Positions 1 through 9,931 of a stretch of 64,000 nucleotides of DNA are shown here, piece after piece. A program made the position numbers and the translations under genes. Under the pieces are notes generated by a model. That model was given only the letters and a program-made list of their open reading frames with translations, was not told where the DNA came from and made no database searches. The first letter of the stretch is position 1. Each line of letters starts with the position of its first letter. The DNA comes from Turritopsis dohrnii (lineage: Eukaryota; Cnidaria; Hydrozoa; Anthoathecata; Oceaniidae): assembly GCA_027922465.2 (NCBI GenBank), contig BQMF02000050.1, positions 806,001 to 870,000 of the forward strand, in the 5' to 3' direction.

Positions 1-280
1 GAATTATAAAAAAGTTTCATCTCATACAAGAGAACGGCGACAGTGATATTGCTCTTCTTTGACATTTTCGTCAACATATCTTTTGTGTAAAACATTTTCA
101 CACAATCTTTTCTAACCTTTTTAAGGATAAGGAAACATTATTGTTTAAGTTTGCTTCTGTCCAATTTTTCATTTTGTAATAAACGCCGCCCTCTAATGAA
201 CGCCTCCCTCTATTAAACGCCGCATCCAAAACCTTGAATTTGTAATAAACGCCGCGGCGTTTATTAGAGGAAATACGGTA
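1..280. mobile_element. Right end of a MITE with AATAAACGCCGC subterminal repeats (partial)
   Basis: The last bases before position 280 read AAATACGGTA, the inverse of the TACCGTATTT end seen on other elements in this window. Inside it, the motif TAATAAACGCCGC or a close variant (including AATGAACGCCTC and ATTAAACGCCGC) recurs several times between 178 and 270 in both orientations, with a palindromic core at 247-265 (AAACGCCGCGGCGTTT). The left end lies outside the window. No coding potential. The transposon superfamily is not certain. Confidence 0.55.
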
Positions 281-434
281 TGTACTGCATAAATTGAATG
301 TTTATGTGCCTATAATAATTTAAAAATTAAAAATCTCTAAAAGCCATAAAGAATTATGACTTTAATTCTTTAAACTCTGTTGTATTTGTAAATATCATTT
401 TGAAAGATGGAATAGAGTTAGTTGCTAAATTGAC

Positions 435-1135
435 TACCATATTTACCGGTGTAAGGTCGACTTTGTGTATAAGTCGAACAGTGAATATGAAAGTTCAAAT
501 AGTTGGTAGATTGTTTAAGCCTGGTGTATAAGTCGAACCTAAACTTGATCATCTTTCATCTGATCAAATGTGGAAAGTGTATAATTTTTTCGCGGCAAAG
601 AAAGCTGGTTTTCTAAACTTGTCATGCATCCATTTTATCAATAATTTGCAGAAGTAATCTACATGAACTCACACCAGCGTGAAAAGAGTGAACATCTGCG
701 TTGAGTTATTTCGTGTAATTTGTTATGTTATGTATGATTTTGTTTATCACTTTCTACAACTAAATACATTTCAATGCATAATAATTATATTGACAGCGTT
801 ATACACAAAACTACATTAGTTTCCTTGTCTTTTACGAATTATTTAAAATGACCATATTTGGTCAATTTTTGCTGAGACATTAATTTTGCATTTTCTTTTA
901 CCTGCACACCGAACAGGTGCGCAATAATTCATTCATTGTTTGCTTAATTGATTAAGATCAGATTACAGAGGGTGAGTGTAAAACAATTGCAAGAATGATT
1001 TTTTAACGATTTTAAGTTTAACGATAATGATAAAAATAATGATGATGAAATTGACCTGATGTATAAGTCGACACCTGACTTTAAGCACTAAATTAACGTA
1101 AAAAAATATCGACTTATACACCGGCAAATACGGTA
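435..1135. mobile_element. 701-bp MITE with TACCRTATTTRCCGGTGTA ends and GTATAAGTCGA repeats
   Basis: Begins TACCATATTTACCGGTGTAA and ends with the inverse of TACCGTATTTGCCGGTGTAT, flanked by TA, so the target duplication is probably TA. The motif GTATAAGTCGA occurs near 477, 516 and 1059 and inverted near 1107, giving subterminal repeats at both ends. The interior is AT-rich with no convincing reading frame. It probably lies in an intron or intergenic space upstream of the terminal exon at 1376. Confidence 0.7.
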
Positions 1136-1375
1136 GCCTTACATTTATATTCATGAAAATTTAAATCAAGGATGTGCTCTATTGGGTTTACAATGCAGTG
1201 GTTTCACTTTCTGCCTTTGTTACATTGCACTATAATTCCCTATGCACTGTGAACGTATAAATAAAGAACAAACTTCGACTCGATCAATACTCATGAAAGT
1301 CAGTACAAAATTTTAAAACAGAAATTGGGATGGGTGAGGCAATGACGCAATACATATATAAAGGATTTACTTCAG

Positions 1376-1481
1376 GGACATTGAAGCATTGCAAAAATGG
1401 ACTCAAAAAATTGCTCTTGGTGGGAGAAATTTTGATGATGCCTACCATATACACTTGATCTTGTCAAATGAACCCATCTGA
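1376..1481 (+). CDS. Putative 3'-terminal exon of an unidentified gene
   Basis: A candidate acceptor (TTTACTTCAG) at 1366-1375 is followed by a frame of 34 codons ending in TGA at 1479-1481. The peptide begins DIEALQKWTQKIALGG and continues RNFDDAYHIHLILSNEPI; its composition looks like a folded helical protein rather than random AT-rich translation. An AATAAA signal follows at 1493-1498. Upstream exons would have to lie left of the MITE at 435-1135 or outside the window. I do not recognise the family. A 130-residue frame on the opposite strand (1372-1764) overlaps it and looks like a shadow. Confidence 0.4.
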
Positions 1482-2612
1482 TTTGGCCAAATAATAAAAA
1501 CAAAATAAGAACAAACTCCATTTGAAAGCATTGTTCCAAAAATAAAAACAGCCCGAACCTAAATTTTCTTGTACGATAAAAACAATTCAAGTCATTATGG
1601 TAGATATGTAGTGTAAATGTAAACAAAAAGGCAGACAGTATAAGTTGAAAGTGCTCAGCCACTATGAACGCAATTCTCTTTTTCATTTCCTGTCTTTGAA
1701 CAACTATCAAACTCAAAACCTTTCTTGTAAAAATTGCTGTTTTTTTCTCTGCTTGGGCTTCCATATTATTAAGAACACCAAAAGTGCACGATGAGCTTGA
1801 ATGTTGACAGTCACCATTTTTGTATACGAAAACCTAATTTAACTGGAATCAAGCTTAGCAGATCACATTGGATTTTCTGATCCAATCCAGCCTGATCCAT
1901 AGAAGTGGAACTCTGGCTTAAAATGTTTTGGTCCATATTTGTCTTTGCTTTCAAATTATTTTTTTGATCCAGAGAAAAAGGAAAAAGTAACCTTCAAAAA
2001 CCACAAGCGTATGAACACCACTGATTCACTGATATGTTTGCATATTCACATATTCCAAATTTTGTTTTATATCTTGAATCAACATGGTTTTAATATATTT
2101 CACTTGGGGAAATATATCATCAAATTTTGTGTTCTTGGAAATCTTCTGCAAACTGTGCCCTGTTGGTTTTGGAACTTTGTATGTCAAGGCCCACCAATTT
2201 TCCTAAAATGTGCATAATATGCTATGCCTGTATTAATTTGGGAAATATTATAATTTGATAATACATTGCCTATCAATAGGTTTTAGACAGAACTTATTTA
2301 TTGCCAGAATTGTATTGATTGACTGAATTTGAGGATTTTATGATCATGTTGAACCTCAGTGGTGTTATAGCAGGGTTTGTGCAGTCAAAGAAAGTCAGGA
2401 TGAAAAATAGCTTTTCCTATTAAGTCAGGGAAAGTCAGTGTATGTTAGGAAATGTCTTTTAAAAGTCAGGGAAGGACAAAGGAAAGTCTGACATAGGATA
2501 GGCTGTTTCTGGTCCTGCTTGGTCCTTTTTCTAGCCTCTGTTTGGTCCCAGTTGGTTCATTGTTTATTGTGTTCAAATCATTTTGTTTTCGAAAAACTTC
2601 CAATTTGTTTAG

Positions 2613-4631
2613 GCTTACCACTCTGGATTAAATGCACCTACGCAAGTGTGTAAGATGGCATTACTGCCGATAAACACAAAATTCAAAGGGCCTGCTCCAC
2701 CAGGAGGTGAGCTTATTTAAAATTTTATTTTTTGAAGGTTTGTAATCTCGCCTCCAGTTGGCTTTGAGTTATACTGTTTTGTTTTTATAGACGGTAAACC
2801 TGATATAATAGACGAAACAATACAATACTTCAAAGCAAATGTCTTTTTCAAGAATTATGAAATAAAGGTGACTTAGAGTGGAATGTTATTAGATTCATCA
2901 GATTTAAGTTTGATAGCAATCATTAGTCTTACAATTTTTTCCGCTCTAATTCGCTTTCAAACGACACATTTTTCATGTGAAAATATCAAAGTTTTTTGCG
3001 TTCCATTTGATGTAAGACTAATGCTTATTTTTTATGAAAACTTGAATATGTGTGATCCAAAGATTCTGGACTAACGTTTCGAAATTATTAACTTTTGTTT
3101 TTCCAAAAATGCAAATTCAAAATTTTCGAGGTCTTGTCTGAAAAATTTTCATTTTTGTGTGCATTCAACTTTTGCTTTCTCTTTAGAGTCCAGCTGACCG
3201 TGTGTTGATTTATTTAACCTTGTATGTTACAGAATGCTTGAAAAAACTTCAAAAGGTAAGTTAAGTTTATCATTAACAACAGGAACTTCATTTCATGTTG
3301 AAAAGGGTTAAAGTAACAAGGGAAAGTCATCGAGCACTGAGGTTCTCATAAGAAATCGTACTCAGCATGGTTAATATATGCAAATGCAAATTTTATAAAA
3401 AGAATGTAGCACTTTGATGTCCAAGATGATGAGCATTTTGGACACACCAGTATAACACATTTGAATAAACCTCAAAACATAAATTTTTAGACAATAGATA
3501 GGACTGAAGTTCTGTATAACAATTAGTGCAGGAAACCAAAAATGTCTTATATTCTAATAAAGCCTTTTATCGATCAGACTCTTCAGAGTGTTCAGTTTAT
3601 GAATGAACCCAGTAGACATAATCACTGCAATGAAGTGGATTTCATTAAAGAAGTGTTCATTTGTGTGCTTTTCTAATGTATACTGCTTGACCGTTTTTGT
3701 TGTGTTTTTTTTTCCGACAAATTTACCCGGTGAGAAGGGTGTGTTTTTTTAGAGAAGCAACCGTCATTCACTTTGATTATTCCCTACTTTGTTTTTGTAG
3801 ATTGGATCGAAAGAAGAAGCCAAGAAGGAGATGGCAACCCTTGCCATTGTTAGTTTTGACATTCCTGGAGATGCAAAGTTTCCATTAAATGCTTTGTATG
3901 GCAAACCCCAAGATCGAAATGAAGGGGGTATGTTTTATTTTTCGTATATTTTTTTTGTTATGTTTTTTTCATCATGAAGCCGACAAGTTAACAAGTTAGG
4001 GCTACACCAAGAAATCTCAATGAGAATTCTCAATGAGAAATTCAGCATGACCCTTATGTTAAAGGAGGGAATGGTCTATACTTTTACATAAAGCAGTAGT
4101 GGCTTAGTGGTTAAAGCGTTGAGCTTGGAACCCAATATTGAGGGTTCAAACCCCGCTGAAGTCGGGTGTCGAAAAAGTCACGACTCCTGGAGGTACTGCA
4201 ACTAGCTCGATTCCCTGATGTATTTCGGGGAAAATGAAAGCTAGGATAGGTACATCCGGAATATGTAACCCCACTCCTTGTAGTGGCTTCGGCCTTGAGT
4301 GGGGTGAGTGATTTAAAAAAAAAAAAAAATATTAACACGACTGATTAACGTTATTGTCCTATTTGTAGATCAATGCAAAGCATACTTGACGCAGATGAGA
4401 CAAGAGTTGGGGCAGCGAATAATCGAAAAAGTTTACGACCCTCAAACCAATAAGCCTTCTAAGGTAAGACTTCGCAGGATGTCATATATAAAGATCTTTG
4501 TTCAGGTTGTCGATCTGAGATACAGACAACCTGTTATAAACTCAACTTAACTTCACTCGTATCTTTAGTGGTGGATGTGTTTTGTAAAGAGGAGATTTAT
4601 GGACAAATCACTTTCCGGTCCAGGGATGTAA
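2613..4631 (+). CDS. ARPC3: Actin-related protein 2/3 complex subunit 3 (ARPC3, p21-Arc)
   Basis: Subunit of the seven-protein Arp2/3 complex that nucleates branched actin filaments in the cytoplasm. Six coding exons join in phase: 2613-2706, 2791-2867, 3187-3255, 3801-3927, 4369-4463 and 4569-4631, encoding 174 residues. Recognisable stretches are KMALLPI near residue 17, then [29 protein letters not shown], and a C-terminus with [19 protein letters not shown], all typical of ARPC3 along its length. The family start (Met-Pro before AYHSG) is missing from the first exon listed, so a tiny upstream coding exon is needed. ATGCCT at 2224-2229, followed by GTATTA, is a plausible but unproven candidate and would give 176 residues against about 178 in vertebrates. 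The intron before the exon at 4369 contains a SINE. No defect is seen. Confidence 0.96.
4095..4330 (+). mobile_element. tRNA-derived SINE with A-rich tail
   Basis: A box TGGCTTAGTGG at 4100-4110 and B box GGTTCAAACC at 4143-4152 match the RNA polymerase III consensus. They are followed by an unrelated body and a 3' segment (CTTGTAGTGGCTTCGGCCTTG near 4275-4295) ending in a run of A at 4315-4329. It sits in sense orientation in an ARPC3 intron. The 3' segment resembles the tail of the LINE fragment at 54800-55330, suggesting that LINE family mobilised it. Confidence 0.75.
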
Positions 4632-4732
4632 ATGAAGTAAGGCTAGTTTCTTTAGATCGTAGTCTAGACTTTGTGACGAAGAATCTCGGAAAGACATCTT
4701 TTTTTCCTCATAAATTTTAATTTGCGTCTCAT

Positions 4733-4854
4733 CCCAGTGGGCAAAATCGAAAAAAAAGTTACTGCGACGATTAGCATTTTTATTGAAATAATGTGTATAT
4801 TTCTATAGAAGTGAACTCCTTCGTAGTGGTTTTTCAACAAATTTTTTCCACTGG
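4733..4854. mobile_element. 122-bp foldback MITE, CCCAGTGGGCAAAA family, copy 1
   Basis: Starts CCCAGTGGGCAAAAT and ends in CCACTGG. The whole unit is an imperfect palindrome around ATTGAAATAATGTGTATATT. Three further copies lie at 7415-7532, 25864-25984 and 26670-26790. It carries no ORF and lies about 100 bp downstream of the ARPC3 stop. Confidence 0.75.
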
Positions 4855-5961
4855 TTTACATCGAAAACCTTCATCTCGTTTCACGAAATTCATTTCTGAA
4901 AACACAATTTTGTTGTTTAACTATTGAGGCTATTATTGTGAATTATGAAACGCTCCATTGCGAAAATCGTGAAAATTACTCATTAAAACCGATTTTGTTC
5001 CATGCTCTAACGAATCTATTTTTTCTGTCGCCTTAGGTACGTGAATCTTTTTTTTTTCACCTAGATTGTTACACTGCAACTCATGCGTGATGTGACGCAC
5101 ACAGACGTGACGCATTAACCACGCGATATTTTGTAATTTTCTGTTTCTTGTGTTCATAAGAATGTTGATTTTGTGGGAGTTTTTCAGGTTTTTTTTCATT
5201 TCTTTTGAATTCGAAGAAAAAAATATGCAATTGATAATATAATTTATGTGAAATTTCTAAAATGCTTTTTGAAAGAACCTTAGAGAATGAGTTCACTTGT
5301 GATTCGTGTTTTTCTTTCATCGCATCAGAGAAGAACGTTTTGTTTTATGTTTTGTTTTTGTTTTGTTCGTTTGTTTTTTTTTATAACATCGATTTTTTTG
5401 GATATAAGAAATGTTTCTGGTAATCTCTTGTTGTTGTTCTTTTTTGGACGCATGAAGTCTCCTGAATGTAGCATTCCGAATATTGGAGAGAGAAATTCTT
5501 TTCCAAAACATACGCTCCCACTATATGGCTCCAAAAAGTGGATTAATATGCTGGTTGGTTGTCTGGTCATTTTTTACCCCTTCATGGAGTAGTTTTTGAG
5601 TCGGTCCAAATTCGCCATCAAAGATGGCGGACTCATTTTTGTGAATATTTTGTTGCGACGTATTCGAAGCTTCGTAGATACATTTTCGGCGATCCAGCTC
5701 ATCGAAATATCAAATGATTCCGCTTGTCGTTCACTGTTATACGAGCCTCCAACGAAAGCATGCTGTATGCTTTGGATTTTCCGAATAAAATTAGTTTCAT
5801 CTTTGTTTTATCCAATCGAAATATGTTTTGCAATGATCTGACGTTTGACGTTTATCGAAGTCTTTTTAAACGTCGAAATTTTGCCAAACTATCCTGCACT
5901 GCCTCGTTCTGATGTGATAATTTTATGAAAATTAAGTCAGTTGTTTTAAATGAGTTCGTAA

Positions 5962-6018
5962 TAGACCTTTTCATGAATTACATCACTACAAACAACGTCT
6001 CATTCATGAAAAAGTCTA
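5962..6018. repeat. Perfect-length inverted repeat (hairpin)
   Basis: Arms TAGACCTTTTCATGAAT and the inverse of TAGACTTTTTCATGAAT (16 of 17 matching) are separated by about 23 bases. No other copy was noticed. It could be a MITE remnant or a structured RNA; there is no further support for either. Confidence 0.5.
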
Positions 6019-6123
6019 TATGCTGACATCTTTGGAACTATAATGGCTATCACGGTCAGAAAGCTACTTTCTTTCATGAGGAATCATCCCGTTGTGATCA
6101 GCGTTAATTTTGTGGAATCCTTT

Positions 6124-6288
6124 CAGAGGCGTACCCAGAGGTCAGTCAAAATTTGTGGAGGAGAGTTAAGTCATTTAGGATAGAAAAGGAAAGCGTGCAA
6201 GTAACCTAATCGACACTTAAGACTGAAAAGAAATATCATAATGTTGAACTCCTCCAGGTTTTTTTGACTGACCCTAACTACGCCTCTG
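6124..6288. mobile_element. 165-bp hAT-like MITE (CAGAGGCGTA ends)
   Basis: Termini CAGAGGCGTA...TACGCCTCTG extend inward as imperfect inverted repeats (GGTCAGTCAAAA and its partner, then TGGAGGAG). It is flanked on both sides by CCTTT (6119-6123 and 6289-6293), a perfect 5-bp target duplication. No ORF. Confidence 0.75.
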
Positions 6289-6935
6289 CCTTTATCGAAA
6301 AATTTTTTATATTAGCTGCAGGTCTCGTTAATCTTTTGTGACCATTAAAAATTATCTTAAATAATAATTATGCTCGCCATTGCTGCATGCAAAAGAACAC
6401 TGCGATGGAGATCGTACAATTTTTTTTGATGTCACAGCGCGATCGATCGCTCTTTTTGTTGGCTTTGCATAAACTAAAAGATTTTTTTTTGTTGATGAAA
6501 GTTCTTGTTTTTTTTCGTGATATAAAAAAAATTGTTTAGCTGTAGTATGAGTGTTATTTTTTCTCTTGAATCATTGTTGCTGTGCTATACAGACATTATT
6601 CGTAATAAGAGGTTTAACCTTATCAAATGTTTAGCTAAATTATTTTTGAATGGTCAGCTGAAGTTTTTTTGGTTATTATAGCTATATTTACATAAAGAAT
6701 GTTACATCAAGGAAATTTAATCTTTAGTTTCAGCATCGTCACAAGAAAAAGAGCTCTTTTTCTTTTGACTAAGCTTGCACACGCTGTCAGTTTGTCCACC
6801 GTATTTTACACTGATATTTGAAAACTGTTTCTGACCCGTTCCCTATAATTCTATTTTAAGTTGTTCGATGATCCCTTGTGGAAAACATGTGTCTTTATTT
6901 TCATAAAGATGCATGATCACTTACGTCAGTTTTGA

Positions 6936-7060
6936 TCAGAATGTCTGAAGACGTTGAACTTTAATGAACGTCAGACATCTTGCAAATGAAATTCGCTCCG
7001 TGACGTCATGATTTTTTAAACAGAAAGCTGTTATAGCGATAACAACTTTTTTCTTTTTTG
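6936..7060. repeat. Dispersed repeat, copy 1 of 3 (AGAATGTCTGAAGACGTTG)
   Basis: The stretch running from AGAATGTCTGAAGACGTTG through GAACGTCAGACATCTTG to TTTTTAAACAGAAAG is repeated with few changes near 9450-9545 and 17607-17705. It contains a short inverted repeat (TGTCTGAAGACG against CGTCAGACA). The latter two copies are part of the tandem duplication around the Helitron array; this one is separate. Confidence 0.6.
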
Positions 7061-7414
7061 TTTTAATTTCCTTTCCAACCTTAACGTTGATGTAAACAGT
7101 GTTGATGACATTCCCACGTCCCATAAGAATCCGTCAACCTCCTATGTGGGCTCGTAGTGGAGAATATGATCTCGGTTGAGATTAATTTTAATATTCGGTT
7201 TAGTTATGCTAACTTACCAGTAGACTATTAACATTCTTGTGTTCATGATTACCAATTGACGATTTAATAATTGTGTTACGTTATTGATGGACTAGATTAA
7301 TGTTCTTGTGTTCTTGATTACCAATTGACACTTTACTCATCTTGAGTTGATATTGTTTTCAAATTCGTTACGAACAAAAGGACAAAACAGATACACCGGT
7401 TGTGCCAGTGTCTT

Positions 7415-7532
7415 CCCAGCTGGCAAAATTATCAAAAGTCACTGCAACAAAGAGCATTTTTATTGAAATAGTGTGTATATTTCTATAGAAATGCACTCCT
7501 TCGCAGTGGTTTTTCAACGAATTTGCCTGCTG
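7415..7532. mobile_element. Foldback MITE, CCCAGTGGGCAAAA family, copy 2
   Basis: Near-palindromic copy beginning CCCAGCTGGCAAAA, with the shared core ATTGAAATAGTGTGTATATT and the right half GCACTCCTTCGCAGTGG. The right terminus (TTTGCCTGCTG) is more diverged than in the other copies. Confidence 0.7.
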
Positions 7533-8401
7533 TCTTAACATTGTCATGTTTTGTTTTTAGAGCTAGTATATTTATATTTGCAGTGTTTGGTTACTAAGGA
7601 TCTTATCTGGCGTTTTCTTATGCCCGTGTTATAAATTAATGGCGATTCTATGATTTTGTGTACTTATTTTGACGGCTATGCAATCAATCTTTCTCTTTTC
7701 TTGAGTGTTGTATAGAAGGCTTAGTATGACATTATATGTATGCATGTACCAAACAAATCATTGTTTGAAACTGTTTGAAGCTCAGCTTAAGTATTCATCA
7801 ACGAGCTTTAAGATAGAGTAATGTATCCTGACTACATGTAATGTAGTGTTTATAAAGTAGATACAGTAAAACTAGTATATATTTTTAACTTTGAATTACT
7901 AGAACTTTTGTGATCTTTTACTGGCTACTGTATATTTTTTCAAGGGTCCCATTTTTACTTTCGGTTTTCTCAGCGGCCACTAGACTTATGTCTGTAAATC
8001 ACGATCTTTTTAATCATCGTTTTGCTCTTTAATTTCCGCTGGCGGACAAGGAGCGTAGAAAGTGGAAGTTTATTAAAGGGACTCCCTTGAAAACTAAGGT
8101 ACAGAATACTCACATGACAATGGAATGCACGTCTGGGATATATTATTTGTTTTCTTGTAAAGTTTATCAAAGGGAACTTCCTTGAAAAGAATGAATATTA
8201 AATACCACCTAAGATTGCCTTGGAAAAAGGCATTTTAGGCCCTAGGGACACGGATTATGACTAACTAAGGATCTGAAATCGCTTTTCCGACCGCTAGCTC
8301 TCATTGGTGCATTTTAGTTTACTTTTCAAATAATATACAGAATAAGTATCACCATATAAATCACCATAAACTTGAACACGCTTTACGTTTTTAGAACACT
8401 T

Positions 8402-8409
8402 TATAAATA
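8402..8409 (+). promoter_or_regulatory. TATA-like box upstream of the 8455 gene
   Basis: TATAAATA at 8402-8409 lies 46 bases before the start codon, which would place transcription initiation near 8430. This is inference from spacing only. Confidence 0.4.
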
Positions 8410-8454
8410 TTCAGGTTTAAAGACAGTTAGTTATTATGCGCATTAATCAGTGAA

Positions 8455-9147
8455 ATGGGGAATGAAATCAGTACCGTTGGAGGGGCGCTTGCTACAGCCG
8501 CAACCGCAATGGCTGCTGGTGTAACACTTGGCCAAGTAGATGCTTTGAATAATGCTGTTGTAGAATGTGCTGAATTTACCGCAGACAAAGCTGGGAAAAC
8601 AGTTGTTAGACATGCTGCTGAAACTGTAGGATCCGCTGCAGCTGTGGTTGGGACAGCTGTGGCTGCTGGTGTGACATTTGGACAGGTTGATGCATTGAAT
8701 GGAGCTGTTGTTGATACGGCCCTTCATACTGCAAAATCTGCTGAAGCATTGGGAAAGGAAACCGTTTCAGTAGCAAACCACCTTGCGGATGCGATTCCTG
8801 TAGTCGGCCATGTTAAAGGTGCGATACATTATGCTGGTGGGGACAAGGAAGGTGGAGACCAAGCCATGAAATCAGCTTCAAGAACAACAGGTGTAATAGT
8901 AGGTGGCGTAGTCGGTATTGCTGGAGGTCCCGGGGGAATGGTTGCTGGGGGAATTGCAGGGGGAGCAGCAATGGACGGAATAACTACTGGTGTTGAATCA
9001 GCCATAAAAAATGAATACACGCCATCTGGATCGATAAAAGCCTGGACAGAAGTGGTGAAAGGAACTCAAAATGGAAATGGTCAACAGGTAGTTGGCGGTG
9101 TCGTAGGGGGCTTGGTAACCCCTGTAATTGATGGTACTCAATTATAA
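8455..9147 (+). CDS. Gly/Ala-rich protein with myristoylation motif and glycine zipper, function unknown
   Basis: An intronless 230-residue frame. The N-terminus MGNEIS fits the N-myristoylation consensus (Gly2, Ser6), so membrane association is inferred. Residues 7-49 and 57-99 are an internal duplication with a 50-residue period; both contain AAGVT(L/F)GQVDALN(N/G)AVV. Residues 112-143 hold a charged linker (AIPVVGHVKGAIHYAGGDKE), followed at 145-182 by a dense GxxxG/GG glycine zipper. The C-terminus is SIKAWTEVVKG then a second short VVGGVVGG stretch. There is no classical signal peptide. GC content is visibly higher than in the flanks, and no spliced neighbour is evident, so horizontal acquisition is possible but unproven. 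I do not recognise a named family. Confidence 0.8.
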   Translation: MGNEISTVGGALATAATAMAAGVTLGQVDALNNAVVECAEFTADKAGKTVVRHAAETVGSAAAVVGTAVAAGVTFGQVDALNGAVVDTALHTAKSAEALGKETVSVANHLADAIPVVGHVKGAIHYAGGDKEGGDQAMKSASRTTGVIVGGVVGIAGGPGGMVAGGIAGGAAMDGITTGVESAIKNEYTPSGSIKAWTEVVKGTQNGNGQQVVGGVVGGLVTPVIDGTQL

Positions 9148-9169
9148 AAAAATTGTTATGTCATTGTTA

Positions 9170-9855
9170 CTGACGACAGTATTATAAGCTTTATTTTTGT
9201 GTATCCCCTAAGACTCTATTTTTATACTGAAGTTATAGAGTTTGATATTTTTATTATTTTCTCATTGCTTAGTATAAACATAAGCGCCCATGCAAAAAAA
9301 CCAAAGGGCGCATGTTCGGATAATTAAGGTTCGTTTTCGATGGCTTTTCTGCAGAGTGAATACACTTCGTAAATCATCATTTCTACGAATATTTAATTCT
9401 TCTTTATCTTCATCATGATCACTTTTTGTCTGTTTCAAAACTAGAATTCAGAATGTCTGAAGACGTTGAACTTTAATGAACTTCAGACATCTTGTAAATG
9501 AAATTCGCTCTGCGACATCATGACTTTTTAAACAGAATGGCGATATAAGTCAGTTGTTCTTTAGCAATTTTTTTCATTTGGGATACCTTTTATAGTATTT
9601 CATGCTCAAAATTAAAAAAGAAAATCGAAGGCTAAATTCCCTCGCCTGTGTCCCGCTTTTGATCGTTCGGCAACTTACAACCTTCCTAAATGACCCGATT
9701 TCGCACAACCAGGAGGAAAACGAAGATGACAATGAAAACTGTATAAGAAAAACCTCATCAATAGATGTTCACTTGACAATATTAAGCGTATATATAAAGG
9801 ACCAGAACATCGAGATTGGTGGAGGTCAGAAAGCATCTTTGTCATAAATATCCGG
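9170..9855. repeat. Tandem duplication, unit A (intact, contains the Helitron empty site)
   Basis: Unit A begins CTGACGACAGTATTATAAGC. Its partner, unit B, begins CTGACGACAATGCTATAAGC at 9856, is interrupted at 9931 by the Helitron array, and resumes at 17308 with TATTTTTATTATTTTCTCAT. The duplicated material ends around 9790 in A and 17945 in B. Unit A therefore preserves the pre-insertion sequence. Unit A has lost about 60 bp relative to B (17344-17405). Confidence 0.8.
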
Positions 9856-9931
9856 CTGACGACAATGCTATAAGCTTTAATTTTGTGTGTCCCCTAGGAC
9901 TCTATTTTTATACTGAAGTTATACAGTTTCA

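Larger units (their letters stand above)
4855..8400. other. Intergenic region with small repeats and no supported gene
   Basis: Between ARPC3 and the gene at 8455 I see only short, AT-biased frames that do not resemble proteins. Structured items are listed separately: a hairpin at 5962-6018, a CAG-ended MITE at 6124-6288, a repeat copy near 6936-7060 and a foldback MITE at 7415-7532. Confidence 0.6.

Noticed and set aside
5287..5912. Overlapping frames at 5287-5592, 5317-5570, 5596-5841 and 5724-5912 as genes
   Set aside because: Phe/Lys/Leu-dominated translations on both strands, no family resemblance, no splice or polyadenylation context.
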